NCBI GenBank assembly: GCA_030123565.1 | Contig: CP126122.1 | Coordinates: 3,486,800-3,550,799 of the forward strand | DNA from: Nitrospira sp. | Lineage (GTDB): Bacteria; Nitrospirota; Nitrospiria; Nitrospirales; Nitrospiraceae | Direction of reading: 5' to 3' | Length of the DNA stretch: 64,000 nt | Shown: positions 35,614 through 44,146 of the stretch, piece by piece | Layout: every line of letters starts with the position of its first letter | How positions within the stretch are numbered: position 1 is the first letter of the stretch | Notes under the pieces: model-generated | Seen by the model: only the letters and a program-made list of their open reading frames with translations | Databases searched by the model: none | What the model was told of the DNA's origin: nothing | Program-made: the position numbers and the translations under genes

Positions 35614-36364
35614 AAGAGGCGGGAGCTGAAGAAGGGGATTCAAGCTGGTGCATGGCTTGGTTCACTTCCGCCGGATGGTCCGTGGATCGCAGGCGAATCT
35701 TAAACACCACCCGCCGGCTCTTGTCGCGATCGGGAACAAGCGACTCGTCCAGGAAAAGATCCTGACGTCCTCGCCCACTCGCGGAGGTCTTCTCGTGAAA
35801 GCACCGATAGGCCCAAGGTGCCTGTTCTTTGATGACTTCAAGCCCCTTCACCATCACGTTCAACGAACGCTCCTGGCTCAATTTCAAATTGTAAATGTCG
35901 GACCCGCGATCGTCCGTATGGCCTTCGATCACCAGCGAGTCGATCCGATCCCGCATTGCACCGCAGAGCAGCGCCGCATAGGTCGGCATCGCATCCGCCA
36001 AAAATCGCTCCGCCATCGACGAAAGCGACCCCTTGCCGAATTCGAAATTGAGCAAGGCATCCGGCACCACGATGCGCACCACATTGGAGTCGGTGGGGTC
36101 GGCATCCAGCATGAGATCGAACCGTTGGAAATGGTCCCGCAACAGACCCTTGATGTCGTCGGTCGTCTTCGTCCGCAGGGCCTTCGGCTCGGGCACCGAT
36201 GCAGGAACCGGCACCTTCGCCTGGGACTCCGTTTCGGACACCTTTGTAACATAGGCGCTGAAGAGCAGAATGAAAATGACGGCCAGCGAGGTCATCAAGT
36301 CCGTGACGCCGATGGTGAGGACGGAAGAACGTTCCTGAGAATGGGGCGAGGGATTGTTGTCCAT
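35546..36364 (-). CDS. OmpA/MotB-domain membrane protein, ZorB-like
   Basis: The protein has 272 residues. One N-terminal membrane helix (LMTSLAVIFILLFSAYV) is preceded by a conserved-type aspartate (D22), the expected proton-binding residue in MotB and ZorB. The periplasmic part ends in an OmpA-like peptidoglycan-binding domain with VIEGHTDDRGSDIYNLKLSQ. It lies one base downstream of a MotA/ZorA-like gene. Together they resemble the proton-driven anchor of Zorya defence systems or a MotAB/ExbBD-like motor. The 3' end overlaps the formylglycine-enzyme-like gene by 68 bases on the opposite strand. Confidence 0.85.
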   Translation of the reverse strand: MDNNPSPHSQERSSVLTIGVTDLMTSLAVIFILLFSAYVTKVSETESQAKVPVPASVPEPKALRTKTTDDIKGLLRDHFQRFDLMLDADPTDSNVVRIVVPDALLNFEFGKGSLSSMAERFLADAMPTYAALLCGAMRDRIDSLVIEGHTDDRGSDIYNLKLSQERSLNVMVKGLEVIKEQAPWAYRCFHEKTSASGRGRQDLFLDESLVPDRDKSRRVVFKIRLRSTDHPAEVNQAMHQLESPSSAPASFSAGSAPLHPSHIEIRHHSGAL

Positions 36365-36365
36365 C

Positions 36366-37595
36366 TCAAACGCCTTTCATCGCAGCGCCTTGCCGCCAAT
36401 TGGCAAACCACCGTAACCCCAACATACTGTCGTCCGGCATGACTTCCCCGGCGACCTCCGAGGTCGAAGACTCCTCCAAGGAAGCCGGCTCTGATTCCTC
36501 TTCCACCGGAGTCCAACCCCGATCTCGCGTGAGTTCCTCCACCGATCGGGCGAGCGTGTGAATCGCCTGATTCAGTTCCTGAATCGGCGTGGCCATCGTC
36601 TGTTGCATCACCCGTGACAATTCTTCCGCAAGCCGATCCGAAAATTCGAGCTTCCCTCCCGGTTCCCGGCTGCTCAAGACCTCAACGGCTTCCCTGAGTG
36701 CGGTCACGGTGGGACTCAATCGATCACTCAAGGTCCCTGCCAATCGGTCACTGAGTTCGCCTGGAGCCACACCGGCCGAAGCCGGAGCCTGCGGGACCAC
36801 GGTCCCCGGAGTAAAATTCTCCAGCAGTTGTTCCATGGTCTTGCGGGGAAACAACTCATCGACCATCGTGACGAACTGTTGTTGTGTCGTGGCCAAACGA
36901 TGCAAGGCGGACTTCTCTATAAGGACGAAGAGATTGGCGCAGACCAATCCGACTATCGAGGTCAGGAACTTGCCCGCCAATCCGTTGATCAGCCCTTGAA
37001 TGCCGACGATGTGCGATCCATCCGCATGCAGCTTGCTCAAGCCGATGAGAATGGCCAAAAACGTCAATAGGAGACCGATCCCCGTGATCAATGAGGGAAA
37101 CTGATGGTAGAAGGCCAGATTCAACCGGCTGTTCAGCAAATCGCGAGGGAAAAACTCCGCCGCCGTGCGGGTGGCAAAGACCCGCGGCTCGATGAACCAG
37201 GCGGTCCGCTCCACGACGAAGGTCTTCCGAAAGTGCAGCCAGGCCTGTTCGAGACGCGGCTCCCGGCGTAGGGCCTTGTCCAACGTCTGGAGGTCGTCCA
37301 GATCGATTCGTTCCGATCGTGGACCGGCCTGGTTCGCCGTCTTCTTCACATCGCTCAAACCTGGGATCGTCAGCCACTCAGACTGCAAGCCCTTGCGGCA
37401 GGCGGCCAGCTTCGTCAACGTCGGCCACACACGTGTATAACAACCCTGGACCATCGAAACTGCGCTGGTGAGCCGCCCCACGTGCCAAAGGAAAAACAAC
37501 AGCAGGCCGAAGGAACCCAGCCAGCTCAACAGGGGGCTGTGAAGCCCACCCAAGAGGGCCGCGTCTTGGCTGAAGAATTCCCAGATGGACATCAT
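36366..37595 (-). CDS. MotA/TolQ/ExbB-like channel protein, ZorA-like
   Basis: It has about 409 residues from the ATG at 37595, with GGAGG ten bases upstream; a TTG at 37613 would overlap that site. Three hydrophobic helices are visible (LLSWLGSFGLLLFFLW; LITGIGLLLTFLAILIGL; FLTSIVGLVCANLFVLI), as in ZorA. A cytoplasmic C-terminal tail of about 140 residues with helical heptads follows, shorter than in typical ZorA. It probably forms the proton channel with the ZorB-like protein. No zorC, zorD or zorE gene is adjacent. Confidence 0.8.
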   Translation of the reverse strand: MMSIWEFFSQDAALLGGLHSPLLSWLGSFGLLLFFLWHVGRLTSAVSMVQGCYTRVWPTLTKLAACRKGLQSEWLTIPGLSDVKKTANQAGPRSERIDLDDLQTLDKALRREPRLEQAWLHFRKTFVVERTAWFIEPRVFATRTAAEFFPRDLLNSRLNLAFYHQFPSLITGIGLLLTFLAILIGLSKLHADGSHIVGIQGLINGLAGKFLTSIVGLVCANLFVLIEKSALHRLATTQQQFVTMVDELFPRKTMEQLLENFTPGTVVPQAPASAGVAPGELSDRLAGTLSDRLSPTVTALREAVEVLSSREPGGKLEFSDRLAEELSRVMQQTMATPIQELNQAIHTLARSVEELTRDRGWTPVEEESEPASLEESSTSEVAGEVMPDDSMLGLRWFANWRQGAAMKGV

Positions 37596-37865
37596 TGCGT
37601 CAGCACCTCCCAATCAACAGCTGCAGCGCCGCCGACACCACGTCTGCGCATGTTCAACTTTCAGGCCACAATTCATTGCTGAAAGAAGGGGGGAAAACGC
37701 GGGGAATTTTACCTTTGACGCAAATCCACCCGAACAGGCTGGGCAAGAATTGCCGATAGGCGGAATTTTATGCAGCCTGCACGCACGACCACTTCTCAGT
37801 CGAGGTGAACGGTCTCATGTGTGGCAGAGGTGCGACAGAAGCGAAACCATGATCGACTGACCGGA

Positions 37866-38618
37866 TCAGCCGACGTATTCGTAGGAGAGGTCTCGGGTTT
37901 GGACGAGCTTGACGAGTTGCAGGGTTCCTGCGGGAATGCCTGATGCGATGCGATCCCAGATGGCCTTGACCAGATATTCGCCGGTGACGGATGGGGTACC
38001 GAGGGCGACGCGTAGATCCTGCCCGTCGAATGGGGACAATACCCGTTCCTTCAACAGCCGGTCGAGCGCCACAATGTCGGTGACCATGCCGGTTTCACGG
38101 TCGATCGGTCCACGGACCGTCACCAACAGGTCCCAGGTATGGCCGCGATGGCCGTCGTGCACGGCGGTAAATGAGTAGCGTCTCGTGACCGACGCCACAT
38201 CGAGCCCGGCCTCCGCCGTCAGGTCGGCGCAGAGATCCTCGTCTTCGTAAAGGCGAATCCGTTGCAGAGTCCCGATGTCCGGCTGCGTCTGAAGTTTCTC
38301 CCATAACACCCGCGCGAGGTTTTCAGAGGTCGGAATCTGCCGTTCGAAATAGGGCAGGTCGAGATTGAGATGTTTATGGTCGAACTCTTCCAACACCTCC
38401 AACAGCACCCGCTTCAGGTCGAAGAGGTTCACGACCATGCCGGTTCGTCGGTCCACTTCACCCGCCACCGTCACTTCCAACATGTAGTTGTGGCCGTGTC
38501 CCGGATTGTTGTTGCAGGCGCCGAATGTGGCGCGGTTCTTCGCGGCATCCCATTCAGGCTTGTGGTACCGATGGGAGGCGGCGAACTCGATGCGCTTTGT
38601 GAGTAAAACGGAGGACAT
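37866..38618 (-). CDS. Two-domain 6-pyruvoyl-tetrahydropterin synthase/QueD-like protein
   Basis: The protein has 250 residues, twice the usual length of one domain. Domain 1 (1-125) has the zinc histidines in AASHRYH and NPGHGHNY and the catalytic cysteine in GACNNNPG. Domain 2 (about 135-250) repeats the fold with RYSFTAVHDGHRGHTWDL, but I see no catalytic cysteine at the matching position. Single-domain relatives make 6-carboxy-tetrahydropterin for queuosine or act in pterin synthesis. The second domain is probably structural or supplies a composite site. Confidence 0.85.
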   Translation of the reverse strand: MSSVLLTKRIEFAASHRYHKPEWDAAKNRATFGACNNNPGHGHNYMLEVTVAGEVDRRTGMVVNLFDLKRVLLEVLEEFDHKHLNLDLPYFERQIPTSENLARVLWEKLQTQPDIGTLQRIRLYEDEDLCADLTAEAGLDVASVTRRYSFTAVHDGHRGHTWDLLVTVRGPIDRETGMVTDIVALDRLLKERVLSPFDGQDLRVALGTPSVTGEYLVKAIWDRIASGIPAGTLQLVKLVQTRDLSYEYVG

Positions 38619-38627
38619 AAGACAGTA

Positions 38628-38708
38628 GTTCTGAGTTCTGAATTATACGTTATGAGTTAGTTAGTTCAAAATTCCTCAACTCAACACCCAGAATTCATGA
38701 CTCAGAAC
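38628..38708. repeat. Long imperfect inverted repeat between the PTPS-like and DUF3501 genes
   Basis: GTTCTGAGTTCTGAATT (38628-38644) matches the reverse complement of 38692-38708 at 14 of 17 positions, with a partly self-complementary AT-rich centre (GAGTT/AACTC). It overlaps the DUF3501 stop codon. It may form the shared 3' hairpin or be a mobile palindrome; two comparable elements occur at 59561 and 62409. Confidence 0.5.
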
Positions 38709-39288
38709 TTCCTAGATCGTCCAGCCATTCCCGTCGCATCTCCCATGGCACCTCCGCTTCGGCTTCATAACCGGGGTGGTGAACCGTGAGCGCCACACGC
38801 GCGGCCTGATTGCCGATGGCTTTCACCATCGCGGGTGTCGGACGGAAGCGCACGAAATGCACGGCGCTGATCTTGGTCTCGTGGCTGTGCCCCCCTTCGA
38901 ATTCGCCGTACACGACATCAACTCCGGCCCGCAGGCCGACTGTCTGCCCATGGTCCAACCCCATGAACAGATCCAGCCAATGTTTCATCGTCGCAGGATC
39001 GGTGAGTTCGATCAAGAGCGTCGCGCTCAATTCCCCCGAAGCCGGAAGCAGCGCATTATACACGTCCAATTCTTCCTGCACCTTCCGTGGATCGACAATC
39101 CGCTCGACGCGAATCATTTCCTGAATTTGAAAACGTAGCGTCTCCCTATTTTCAAACACCAACGTGACCTTATCGCCGACGGCAATGCGCCGGCGCCGTT
39201 TCAGGTCGATGATGCTCTGTCGGTACGAGTCGCGTTGCCGCTCGTACTCTTCGCGGGGGATCAACTCATCTTGCGTAAGAGGATTCAT
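38695..39288 (-). CDS. DUF3501 family protein
   Basis: The protein has 197 residues. It has the DUF3501 pattern: EYERQRDSYRQSIIDLKRRRRI near the start, then a FENRETLRFQIQEMIRVERI stretch and a C-terminal HFVRFRPT. The family is usually encoded with rubrerythrin and a glpC-like Fe-S oxidoreductase, as here, 48 bases downstream of that oxidoreductase gene. The biochemical role is unknown; an oxidative-stress context is inferred from the operon. Confidence 0.8.
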   Translation of the reverse strand: MNPLTQDELIPREEYERQRDSYRQSIIDLKRRRRIAVGDKVTLVFENRETLRFQIQEMIRVERIVDPRKVQEELDVYNALLPASGELSATLLIELTDPATMKHWLDLFMGLDHGQTVGLRAGVDVVYGEFEGGHSHETKISAVHFVRFRPTPAMVKAIGNQAARVALTVHHPGYEAEAEVPWEMRREWLDDLGSSES

Positions 39289-39336
39289 CGTCCTGTCCGT
39301 AACTCCGATACATGTACTCGCGTGCCATGCGAGTGG

Positions 39337-40623
39337 TCACGAAGCCCGAGGATCGCTGGGCAGTCCATAGGCGTCGCGTACGATCTGGATGGGATGCATC
39401 GCCGCCTTCCCTCCGGCATGGGCTGCGGCGCCGGCTTGATCGAGCTGGAGCCCTGCCAACGGGCAATCGGATGCCACCAGATCAACCGGCCGCTGTTCGA
39501 CCACCCTCACCGCCTTCTGTGCGATCTTCATGGAGAGCGGAAAAAATTCCGTTTTGGCCGACCAGGACCCGTCATGCCCGGCGCACTTTTCAATCACCTC
39601 GACCTGCGCCCCGGCGCATTCCATCAACTCCTTCGACTTGAACCCGATGTTTTGATCGCGCAGATGGCAAGGCACCTGGTACGCCACCAAGCCGGGCTTC
39701 TGCGTGAAGTCCGTCGCCAAGGTCCCCTCACGCTTGAGCTTCATAAGGTACTCACAAACGTCATAGGTATGGTCGGCGACCAGCTCCGCAGCCTCACCGG
39801 GCACGAGATGCAGATACTCCCGCTTCACCATGAGGCTGCAACTGGGAGCGGGAATCACGACATCATAGCCCCGATCGACCCAGGACTTCAGCGAACCGAT
39901 ATTCCGCCGGGCCGCCGTCACCATCGCCGCGGAGTCCCCGATGTCGAAGGACGGCATCCCGCAGCAGGATTGATCCGGCAACACCACCTCCACACCGTTT
40001 TTCTCAAGCACCTGTACGGTCGCCTTTCCCACATCCGTCACTTGGTAATTCACTAGACAGCTCGCGAACAGCGCGACCTTCTTTCCGGCGACCGGCCGGC
40101 CGGCTGAAGATCGCCGCGCCCACCAACGCGCAAATGTTTCACGTTGATAGTGCAACACTTGCCGGTCCCGGTGGACACCCAGCAGGGTCTGTAGAAGGCC
40201 TCGCAACCATCCTTGCCCCAACGCCCAGTTGATCAGGGGCGCGAAGGCACTGTTCATTCGCCCCAACAGATCGGTCCTGGTCAAGAGCCAATCTCGCCAT
40301 TTGGTACCGCGCTCCGCGGCCAGGCGTTTTTTCCAGACCGCCATCAAGAGCGGAAAATCGATCCCATATTGATGGGGCGGCGTGTAGGGGCAATGGTTGA
40401 AGCAAAGTTTGCAATAGTAGCATTCATCCACGACGCGGTGATGATCCGCCGGGGTGAATTTCCTGACATCGCTCTCATACCCATCGATTCGATCCAGCAG
40501 GGTATTGAAGGACGGGCAGAGGTTGAAACAGCGGCGGCAACCGTCGCACACGTCGTAGATTCGGAGCGATTCCTTGTCGAGTGCGTCCGGATCGATGGGA
40601 TGGAGCAGGCTGAGTGCTTTCAC
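39337..40623 (-). CDS. Fe-S oxidoreductase with two 4Fe-4S motifs and a CCG domain (GlpC-like)
   Basis: It has about 428 residues. I prefer the GTG at 40623, which has AAGGA ten bases upstream; an ATG at 40683 is possible but its Shine-Dalgarno is too close. The N-terminal ferredoxin part has [13 protein letters not shown] and [13 protein letters not shown]. The first cysteine-rich (CCG) domain carries SCCGMPSF; in the second the matching site reads KCAGHDG. Relatives act as electron carriers to membrane quinones or peroxidase systems. It lies between the erythrin and DUF3501 genes, so it probably passes electrons to the erythrin; that is inference. Confidence 0.85.
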   Translation of the reverse strand: MKALSLLHPIDPDALDKESLRIYDVCDGCRRCFNLCPSFNTLLDRIDGYESDVRKFTPADHHRVVDECYYCKLCFNHCPYTPPHQYGIDFPLLMAVWKKRLAAERGTKWRDWLLTRTDLLGRMNSAFAPLINWALGQGWLRGLLQTLLGVHRDRQVLHYQRETFARWWARRSSAGRPVAGKKVALFASCLVNYQVTDVGKATVQVLEKNGVEVVLPDQSCCGMPSFDIGDSAAMVTAARRNIGSLKSWVDRGYDVVIPAPSCSLMVKREYLHLVPGEAAELVADHTYDVCEYLMKLKREGTLATDFTQKPGLVAYQVPCHLRDQNIGFKSKELMECAGAQVEVIEKCAGHDGSWSAKTEFFPLSMKIAQKAVRVVEQRPVDLVASDCPLAGLQLDQAGAAAHAGGKAAMHPIQIVRDAYGLPSDPRAS

Positions 40624-40739
40624 CGATGGGAGGTCCTTATGACAGATAGCAAGGCGGCGCACACGGCAGGGTGGGACGGACATGTCTCCGCCCCACCCTC
40701 CCTCAACAACCACACCGTCCTGCGGTATGACCGAGGCTC

Positions 40740-41165
40740 TTATTGCTTCAAGCTTTCGAGTCCCTTCGCAAACCGATTCGCATGGGACCGCTCCGCCTTG
40801 GCCAAGGTCTCGAACCACTCGGCCAATTCAGAGAAGCCTTCATCGCGGGCCGTCTTGGCCATCCCCGGATACATCTGGGTATATTCGTAGGTTTCGCCTT
40901 CGATGGCCGACTTCAGGTTGGCTTCGGTATTGCCGATCGGCACCCCGGTGGCGGGATCGCCGACTTCCTTCAGAAAATCCAAGTGGCCGAAGGCATGGCC
41001 GGTTTCCGCTTCCGACGTGTCCCGGAACAGCCCCCCGACATCCGGGTACCCTTCGATGTCGGCCCGGCGCGCAAAGTAGAGATAACGCCGGTTCGCTTGA
41101 GACTCTCCCGCAAACGCATGCTTGAGGTTTTCGTGACTCTTCGTGCCCTTCAAACTGTTTCCCAT
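40740..41165 (-). CDS. Erythrin (rubrerythrin-like di-iron protein lacking rubredoxin domain)
   Basis: The protein has 141 residues. It has di-iron ligands in the helices [39 protein letters not shown] and [11 protein letters not shown]. The C-terminal rubredoxin C-x-x-C pairs of classical rubrerythrins are absent, so it is the short form. It reduces peroxide using electrons from a separate carrier. It sits in a perR-erythrin-Fe-S oxidoreductase-DUF3501 order, each on the minus strand, with a strong AGGAG before the ATG. Confidence 0.92.
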   Translation of the reverse strand: MGNSLKGTKSHENLKHAFAGESQANRRYLYFARRADIEGYPDVGGLFRDTSEAETGHAFGHLDFLKEVGDPATGVPIGNTEANLKSAIEGETYEYTQMYPGMAKTARDEGFSELAEWFETLAKAERSHANRFAKGLESLKQ

Positions 41166-41195
41166 ATGCTCCTCCTTACGTGAGTTGACGATGTA

Positions 41196-41654
41196 CTATT
41201 CCTGCCCGCGGGTCTGTGAAACGCTCTGCATCGCGTGCCGACAACCGGCACAATAGCCATGGAACTCGACCCGATGTCCGAGAATATGAAATCCCTTCGC
41301 CTGCTCATCGGAGACTGCCAACTGATTCAGCGCGTCATCCATGACATCCACGATCCGCCGGCACCCTAGACAGATCAGATGATGATGCAGGGTCACATTC
41401 GCGTCGAACCGTGCCACCTCGTGGCCGACGTTGACTTCCTGCACCAGACCGGCCTGCCGCAGGACACCGAGGGTATAATAGACCGTATTGCGCGACATCC
41501 TCGGGTGTTGGCGTTGTACCGTCTTGTACAGGTCATCGGCCGTCGGGTGGCTGGTGGTTTCGGCCAAGGCTCGATAGATGGCCATCCGCTGGTGAGTCAC
41601 ACGGACAGCGCGACGGCGAAAACGTGCATGAATCTCCGAAGCAGTCAGCTTCAT
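41196..41654 (-). CDS. perR: Fur-family regulator, PerR-like
   Basis: The protein has 152 residues. The winged-helix domain has RVTHQRMAIYRAL, TADDLYKTVQ and SRNTVYYTLGVLRQAGL. The C-terminal part has HHHLICLGCRRIVDVMDD and YCAGCRH, giving the structural CXXC pairs plus metal-site histidines. It should bind a Fur/PerR-type box upstream and control itself and the peroxide-response genes downstream. PerR is preferred over Fur because of the erythrin operon context; sequence alone does not decide. Confidence 0.9.
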   Translation of the reverse strand: MKLTASEIHARFRRRAVRVTHQRMAIYRALAETTSHPTADDLYKTVQRQHPRMSRNTVYYTLGVLRQAGLVQEVNVGHEVARFDANVTLHHHLICLGCRRIVDVMDDALNQLAVSDEQAKGFHILGHRVEFHGYCAGCRHAMQSVSQTRGQE

Positions 41655-41665
41655 GGCACCCTAGC

Positions 41666-41680
41666 TAGGAATGATTCCTA
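41666..41680. promoter_or_regulatory. 7-1-7 palindrome, candidate PerR/Fur operator
   Basis: TAGGAAT-G-ATTCCTA is a perfect 7-1-7 inverted repeat centred at 41673, 12 bases upstream of the perR ATG. This is the symmetry of PerR and Fur boxes, and the position suits autoregulation. Confidence 0.6.
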
Positions 41681-41852
41681 CATAGCATGGTCCTACACCG
41701 CGCGGCAAGGTCGCTGTCATTCGTTAGGAGGACGGCCTATCGATCAGAAGCGATGCGTGATGGAAAGGTCTGAAAATTCGACTGGTGCGATCCTGCTTCA
41801 GGCACCGGAAGGTTCGCAAGAGAACCGCGTCACCAGTCGAACTGCCAGCGGG

Positions 41853-42410
41853 CTAACGCAGACCGTAGTGAGGCAGATCCGCGGTCATATCCGCCAGACA
41901 CTTGTAGGCTTGGTCCTTGGCGGAGAGTAACGGCGTCTTCACAGGCCAGGCGATGGCGAGCGCCGGATCGCTCCAGAGGATGCCCCGCTCATCTCCAGGT
42001 GAATAGACCTCGGTGCACTTATAGAGAAACCCCGCCGCCTCGCTCAGCACGCAAAATCCATGGGCGAACCCGGGGGGAACATAGAGTTGCCGCATGTTCG
42101 TATCGGACAATTCGACCCCGTACCACTGCCCGAACGTGGGTGACCCCCGGCGGATATCGACCGCCACATCGTAGACCGCGCCCTTGACGACCGTGACCAG
42201 CTTCCCTTGGGGCCGAGCCAGTTGATAGTGGAGCCCGCGCAACGTCCCTCGGACGGACCAGGAAAAATTGTCCTGCACGAAGGGCTTGTCGATCCCGACT
42301 GCGTCATACCGCGATTCGCGAAAGATCTCGACGAACTTCCCCCTTGCATCCCGGAACACATCGGGCTCGATCTGGAAGAGGCCCTCGAGCGGGGTCGGCG
42401 TAATCTGCAT
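41853..42410 (-). CDS. rfbC: dTDP-4-dehydrorhamnose 3,5-epimerase
   Basis: The protein has 185 residues and a GAGGAGG site. It has the RmlC cupin motifs FVQDNFSWSVRGTLRGLHYQ (catalytic His in GLHYQ), LYVPPGFAHGFCVLSE and KCTEVYSPGDERGILW. It acts in dTDP-L-rhamnose synthesis for cell-surface polysaccharides. The other rml genes are not adjacent. Confidence 0.95.
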   Translation of the reverse strand: MQITPTPLEGLFQIEPDVFRDARGKFVEIFRESRYDAVGIDKPFVQDNFSWSVRGTLRGLHYQLARPQGKLVTVVKGAVYDVAVDIRRGSPTFGQWYGVELSDTNMRQLYVPPGFAHGFCVLSEAAGFLYKCTEVYSPGDERGILWSDPALAIAWPVKTPLLSAKDQAYKCLADMTADLPHYGLR

Positions 42411-42663
42411 GGCACCTCCTCGGTCCTGTTTGGCAACGGTGCGCCCATCATACCTCGTTCCATCTCACGGAAAAAGCCGCCCGTCCTGAAACACCCGTGC
42501 CAGCTGACTGCTCTCGCCCTTACAACTCCTAAAAGTTCGCCGCCATACGTGCGGCCACGCGCATCTCGTCGTGCACAGGCAGGATGCCCAGTCTGTCAGA
42601 CGTACATCTGCGTCTCGTGTATTGGGAAGTGTATTGGGAAGATGATGCGGCGCCGGCGTGTGG

Positions 42664-43065
42664 TTAGTTTCGATCCGAGGGGTTGGAAGTCGGGGGAGGA
42701 TCAGGATAAAGTTTTTGCAAACGATCGATTAAGGGCTCTGCAGCAGGGCTGCTGGGCTGCGTCGGCTCGCTGGGAGCATGATCCCAGGTCAATGTGGAGA
42801 TCCCAGCCTCCGCGAAGAGTTCGCGGATCGTGGCCACGAGGGCATCGAGTGTCAGTTCTGTGCCGAACCGGAGATCGAGCACACGTTCCCGCGGGTTGGT
42901 CGGAGGAGGATCGGTACTCACCAAGGCCCAACAACGATCGAACACCCTTCGCCGGACATTTTCCGGCACGTTCAGGGTGGTCAGGTCGGAAGTGCAGAGC
43001 GCCGAGACCATGAGAACGAATTGCAGGTCCGGCATGCCTGGTCGTTGGAGATTAAGGGATTGCAT
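42664..43065 (-). CDS. Hypothetical protein
   Basis: About 133 residues from the ATG at 43065; the open frame extends further upstream to 43242, and no start has a ribosome-binding site, so the N-terminus is uncertain. The chosen start lies inside the palindrome at 43062-43081, so a start at the later ATG (MPDLQFVL) is equally possible. The protein is moderately proline-rich toward the C-terminus (PTQPSSPAAEPL, PDPPPTSNPSD) with helical middle segments. No family is recognised. Confidence 0.45.
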   Translation of the reverse strand: MQSLNLQRPGMPDLQFVLMVSALCTSDLTTLNVPENVRRRVFDRCWALVSTDPPPTNPRERVLDLRFGTELTLDALVATIRELFAEAGISTLTWDHAPSEPTQPSSPAAEPLIDRLQKLYPDPPPTSNPSDRN

Positions 43066-43081
43066 AATGCTATTATTATGC
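43062..43081. promoter_or_regulatory. AT-rich palindrome between divergent genes
   Basis: GCATAAT (43062-43068) and ATTATGC (43075-43081) are a perfect inverted repeat with a six-base spacer. It lies about 90 bases before the MoaD-like start and around the annotated start of the opposite gene. It may be an operator or part of a divergent promoter. Confidence 0.35.
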
Positions 43082-43168
43082 GCGGCCGCCCGGGAGTCAA
43101 ATTCCTCCGGGCGAACCGATGTAACGCTCAGAACCGACTGTAGCAAAACTGAGAGGACAGACGTCGCC

Positions 43169-43441
43169 ATGGTGACGATTACGCTGATGGGACAACTCCA
43201 AACCACTGACGGAGAACGAGACCTTGCCTGTGAGCTATCCACACCCTTGACCGTTCGGCAGGTGATTCAACGGCAGGGCCGCGGCCTTCGCCACATGCTC
43301 CAGCTGTTGCGGGAGAAGAAAGTGCTCGTCACGATCAACAAACGCATCGCCAGCGAAGATTCGCTCGTACAAGACGGAGATGCCGTGCGTTTCGTAGGAC
43401 ATGACGGCGCCGGCGGAAGCGGGCTCGCTCCGTCCTTTTAA
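43169..43441 (+). CDS. MoaD/ThiS-like ubiquitin-fold protein
   Basis: The protein has 90 residues and GAGAGGA upstream. The beta-grasp pattern MVTITLMGQL, TVRQVIQRQG, KVLVTINKRIASEDSLVQDGDAVRFV resembles MoaD and ThiS sulfur carriers. However, the C-terminus ends GAGGSGLAPSF rather than a terminal Gly-Gly. A sulfur-carrier role would need trimming after GG, and the protein may be a non-carrier member. No thiazole or molybdopterin genes are adjacent. Confidence 0.7.
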   Translation: MVTITLMGQLQTTDGERDLACELSTPLTVRQVIQRQGRGLRHMLQLLREKKVLVTINKRIASEDSLVQDGDAVRFVGHDGAGGSGLAPSF

Positions 43442-43488
43442 TCCGACAGCCGGTCTTGATCAGTCCGCCGATTCCACTCTGCTGATAC

Positions 43489-43533
43489 AAAAAACAGCAT
43501 GGCCGGTACTTCATTCGCTGAAGCACCGGCCAT
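43489..43533 (-). terminator. Intrinsic terminator of the HU gene
   Basis: ATGGCCGGT (43499-43507) pairs with ACCGGCCAT (43525-43533), with an inner CTTC/GAAG stem. A run of As at 43489-43494 gives the U-tract on the minus-strand transcript, directly downstream of the HU stop. Confidence 0.8.
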
Positions 43534-43565
43534 CCGATCGACAGAGGGACGAGGAAGCAGGCTGA

Positions 43566-43853
43566 TTACTTTTTGCCGAGGATTGAATCCTTGGCCATCT
43601 TCGCAACGCGGAACTTCACCACCCGCTTCGCCGGAATCTTGATCGGCTCACCCGTCTGCGGGTTCCGACCCATACGTGCCTTCCGATTGGCAAGCACCAG
43701 TTTCCCGATGCCGGGCACGACGAAGGCATTCTTCGCTTCACGATAGGCCAGGGCGGCAAAATCGTCCAACAATTGGACGGCCGTCTTCTTGGTAATCCCC
43801 GCCTTGCCGGCAAGATGGTCAGCAATCTGCGATTTCGTCATCGACTTGGCCAT
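43566..43853 (-). CDS. hup: HU-family DNA-binding protein
   Basis: The protein has 95 residues. It has the HU fold: MTKSQIADHLAGKAGI, then KKTAVQLLDDFA, and the beta-arm region GRNPQTGEPIKIPAKRVVKF. It bends and compacts DNA. It is monocistronic with an intrinsic terminator downstream and GGAGGAA before the ATG. A C-terminal KDSILGKK tail is slightly longer than in E. coli HU. Confidence 0.93.
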   Translation of the reverse strand: MAKSMTKSQIADHLAGKAGITKKTAVQLLDDFAALAYREAKNAFVVPGIGKLVLANRKARMGRNPQTGEPIKIPAKRVVKFRVAKMAKDSILGKK

Positions 43854-44146
43854 GCGTTCCTCCCTTTGAACAACGGATGTAAGGTGAACTGACGTGTTCG
43901 GTCTATGGACTCGTACGTGCAGAGGTGGAGCTGGAAATCTGCGCCTGTCCTGCGTAATCAGCCCGAAAACAGGGCGAGAGTGTATCCAAAGGCCTAGGGG
44001 CTGTCAAGAGCCGTTAAGAGGAAACACCTGAGCATCGGGACCGGCAGCCTCAGCACCGGACGCCCTTGCGCGCCGTGTGGGGCACAGAGTAGAGTAAGAT
44101 GGCTCGCAGCTGTCCATCGTCTTATTCAGGATCGAGAGGCTTATTC

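Noticed and set aside
34738..37595. A complete Zorya system including the FGE-like gene
   Set aside because: The FGE-like gene is convergent and secreted and has no known Zorya role; ZorC, ZorD and ZorE are absent.
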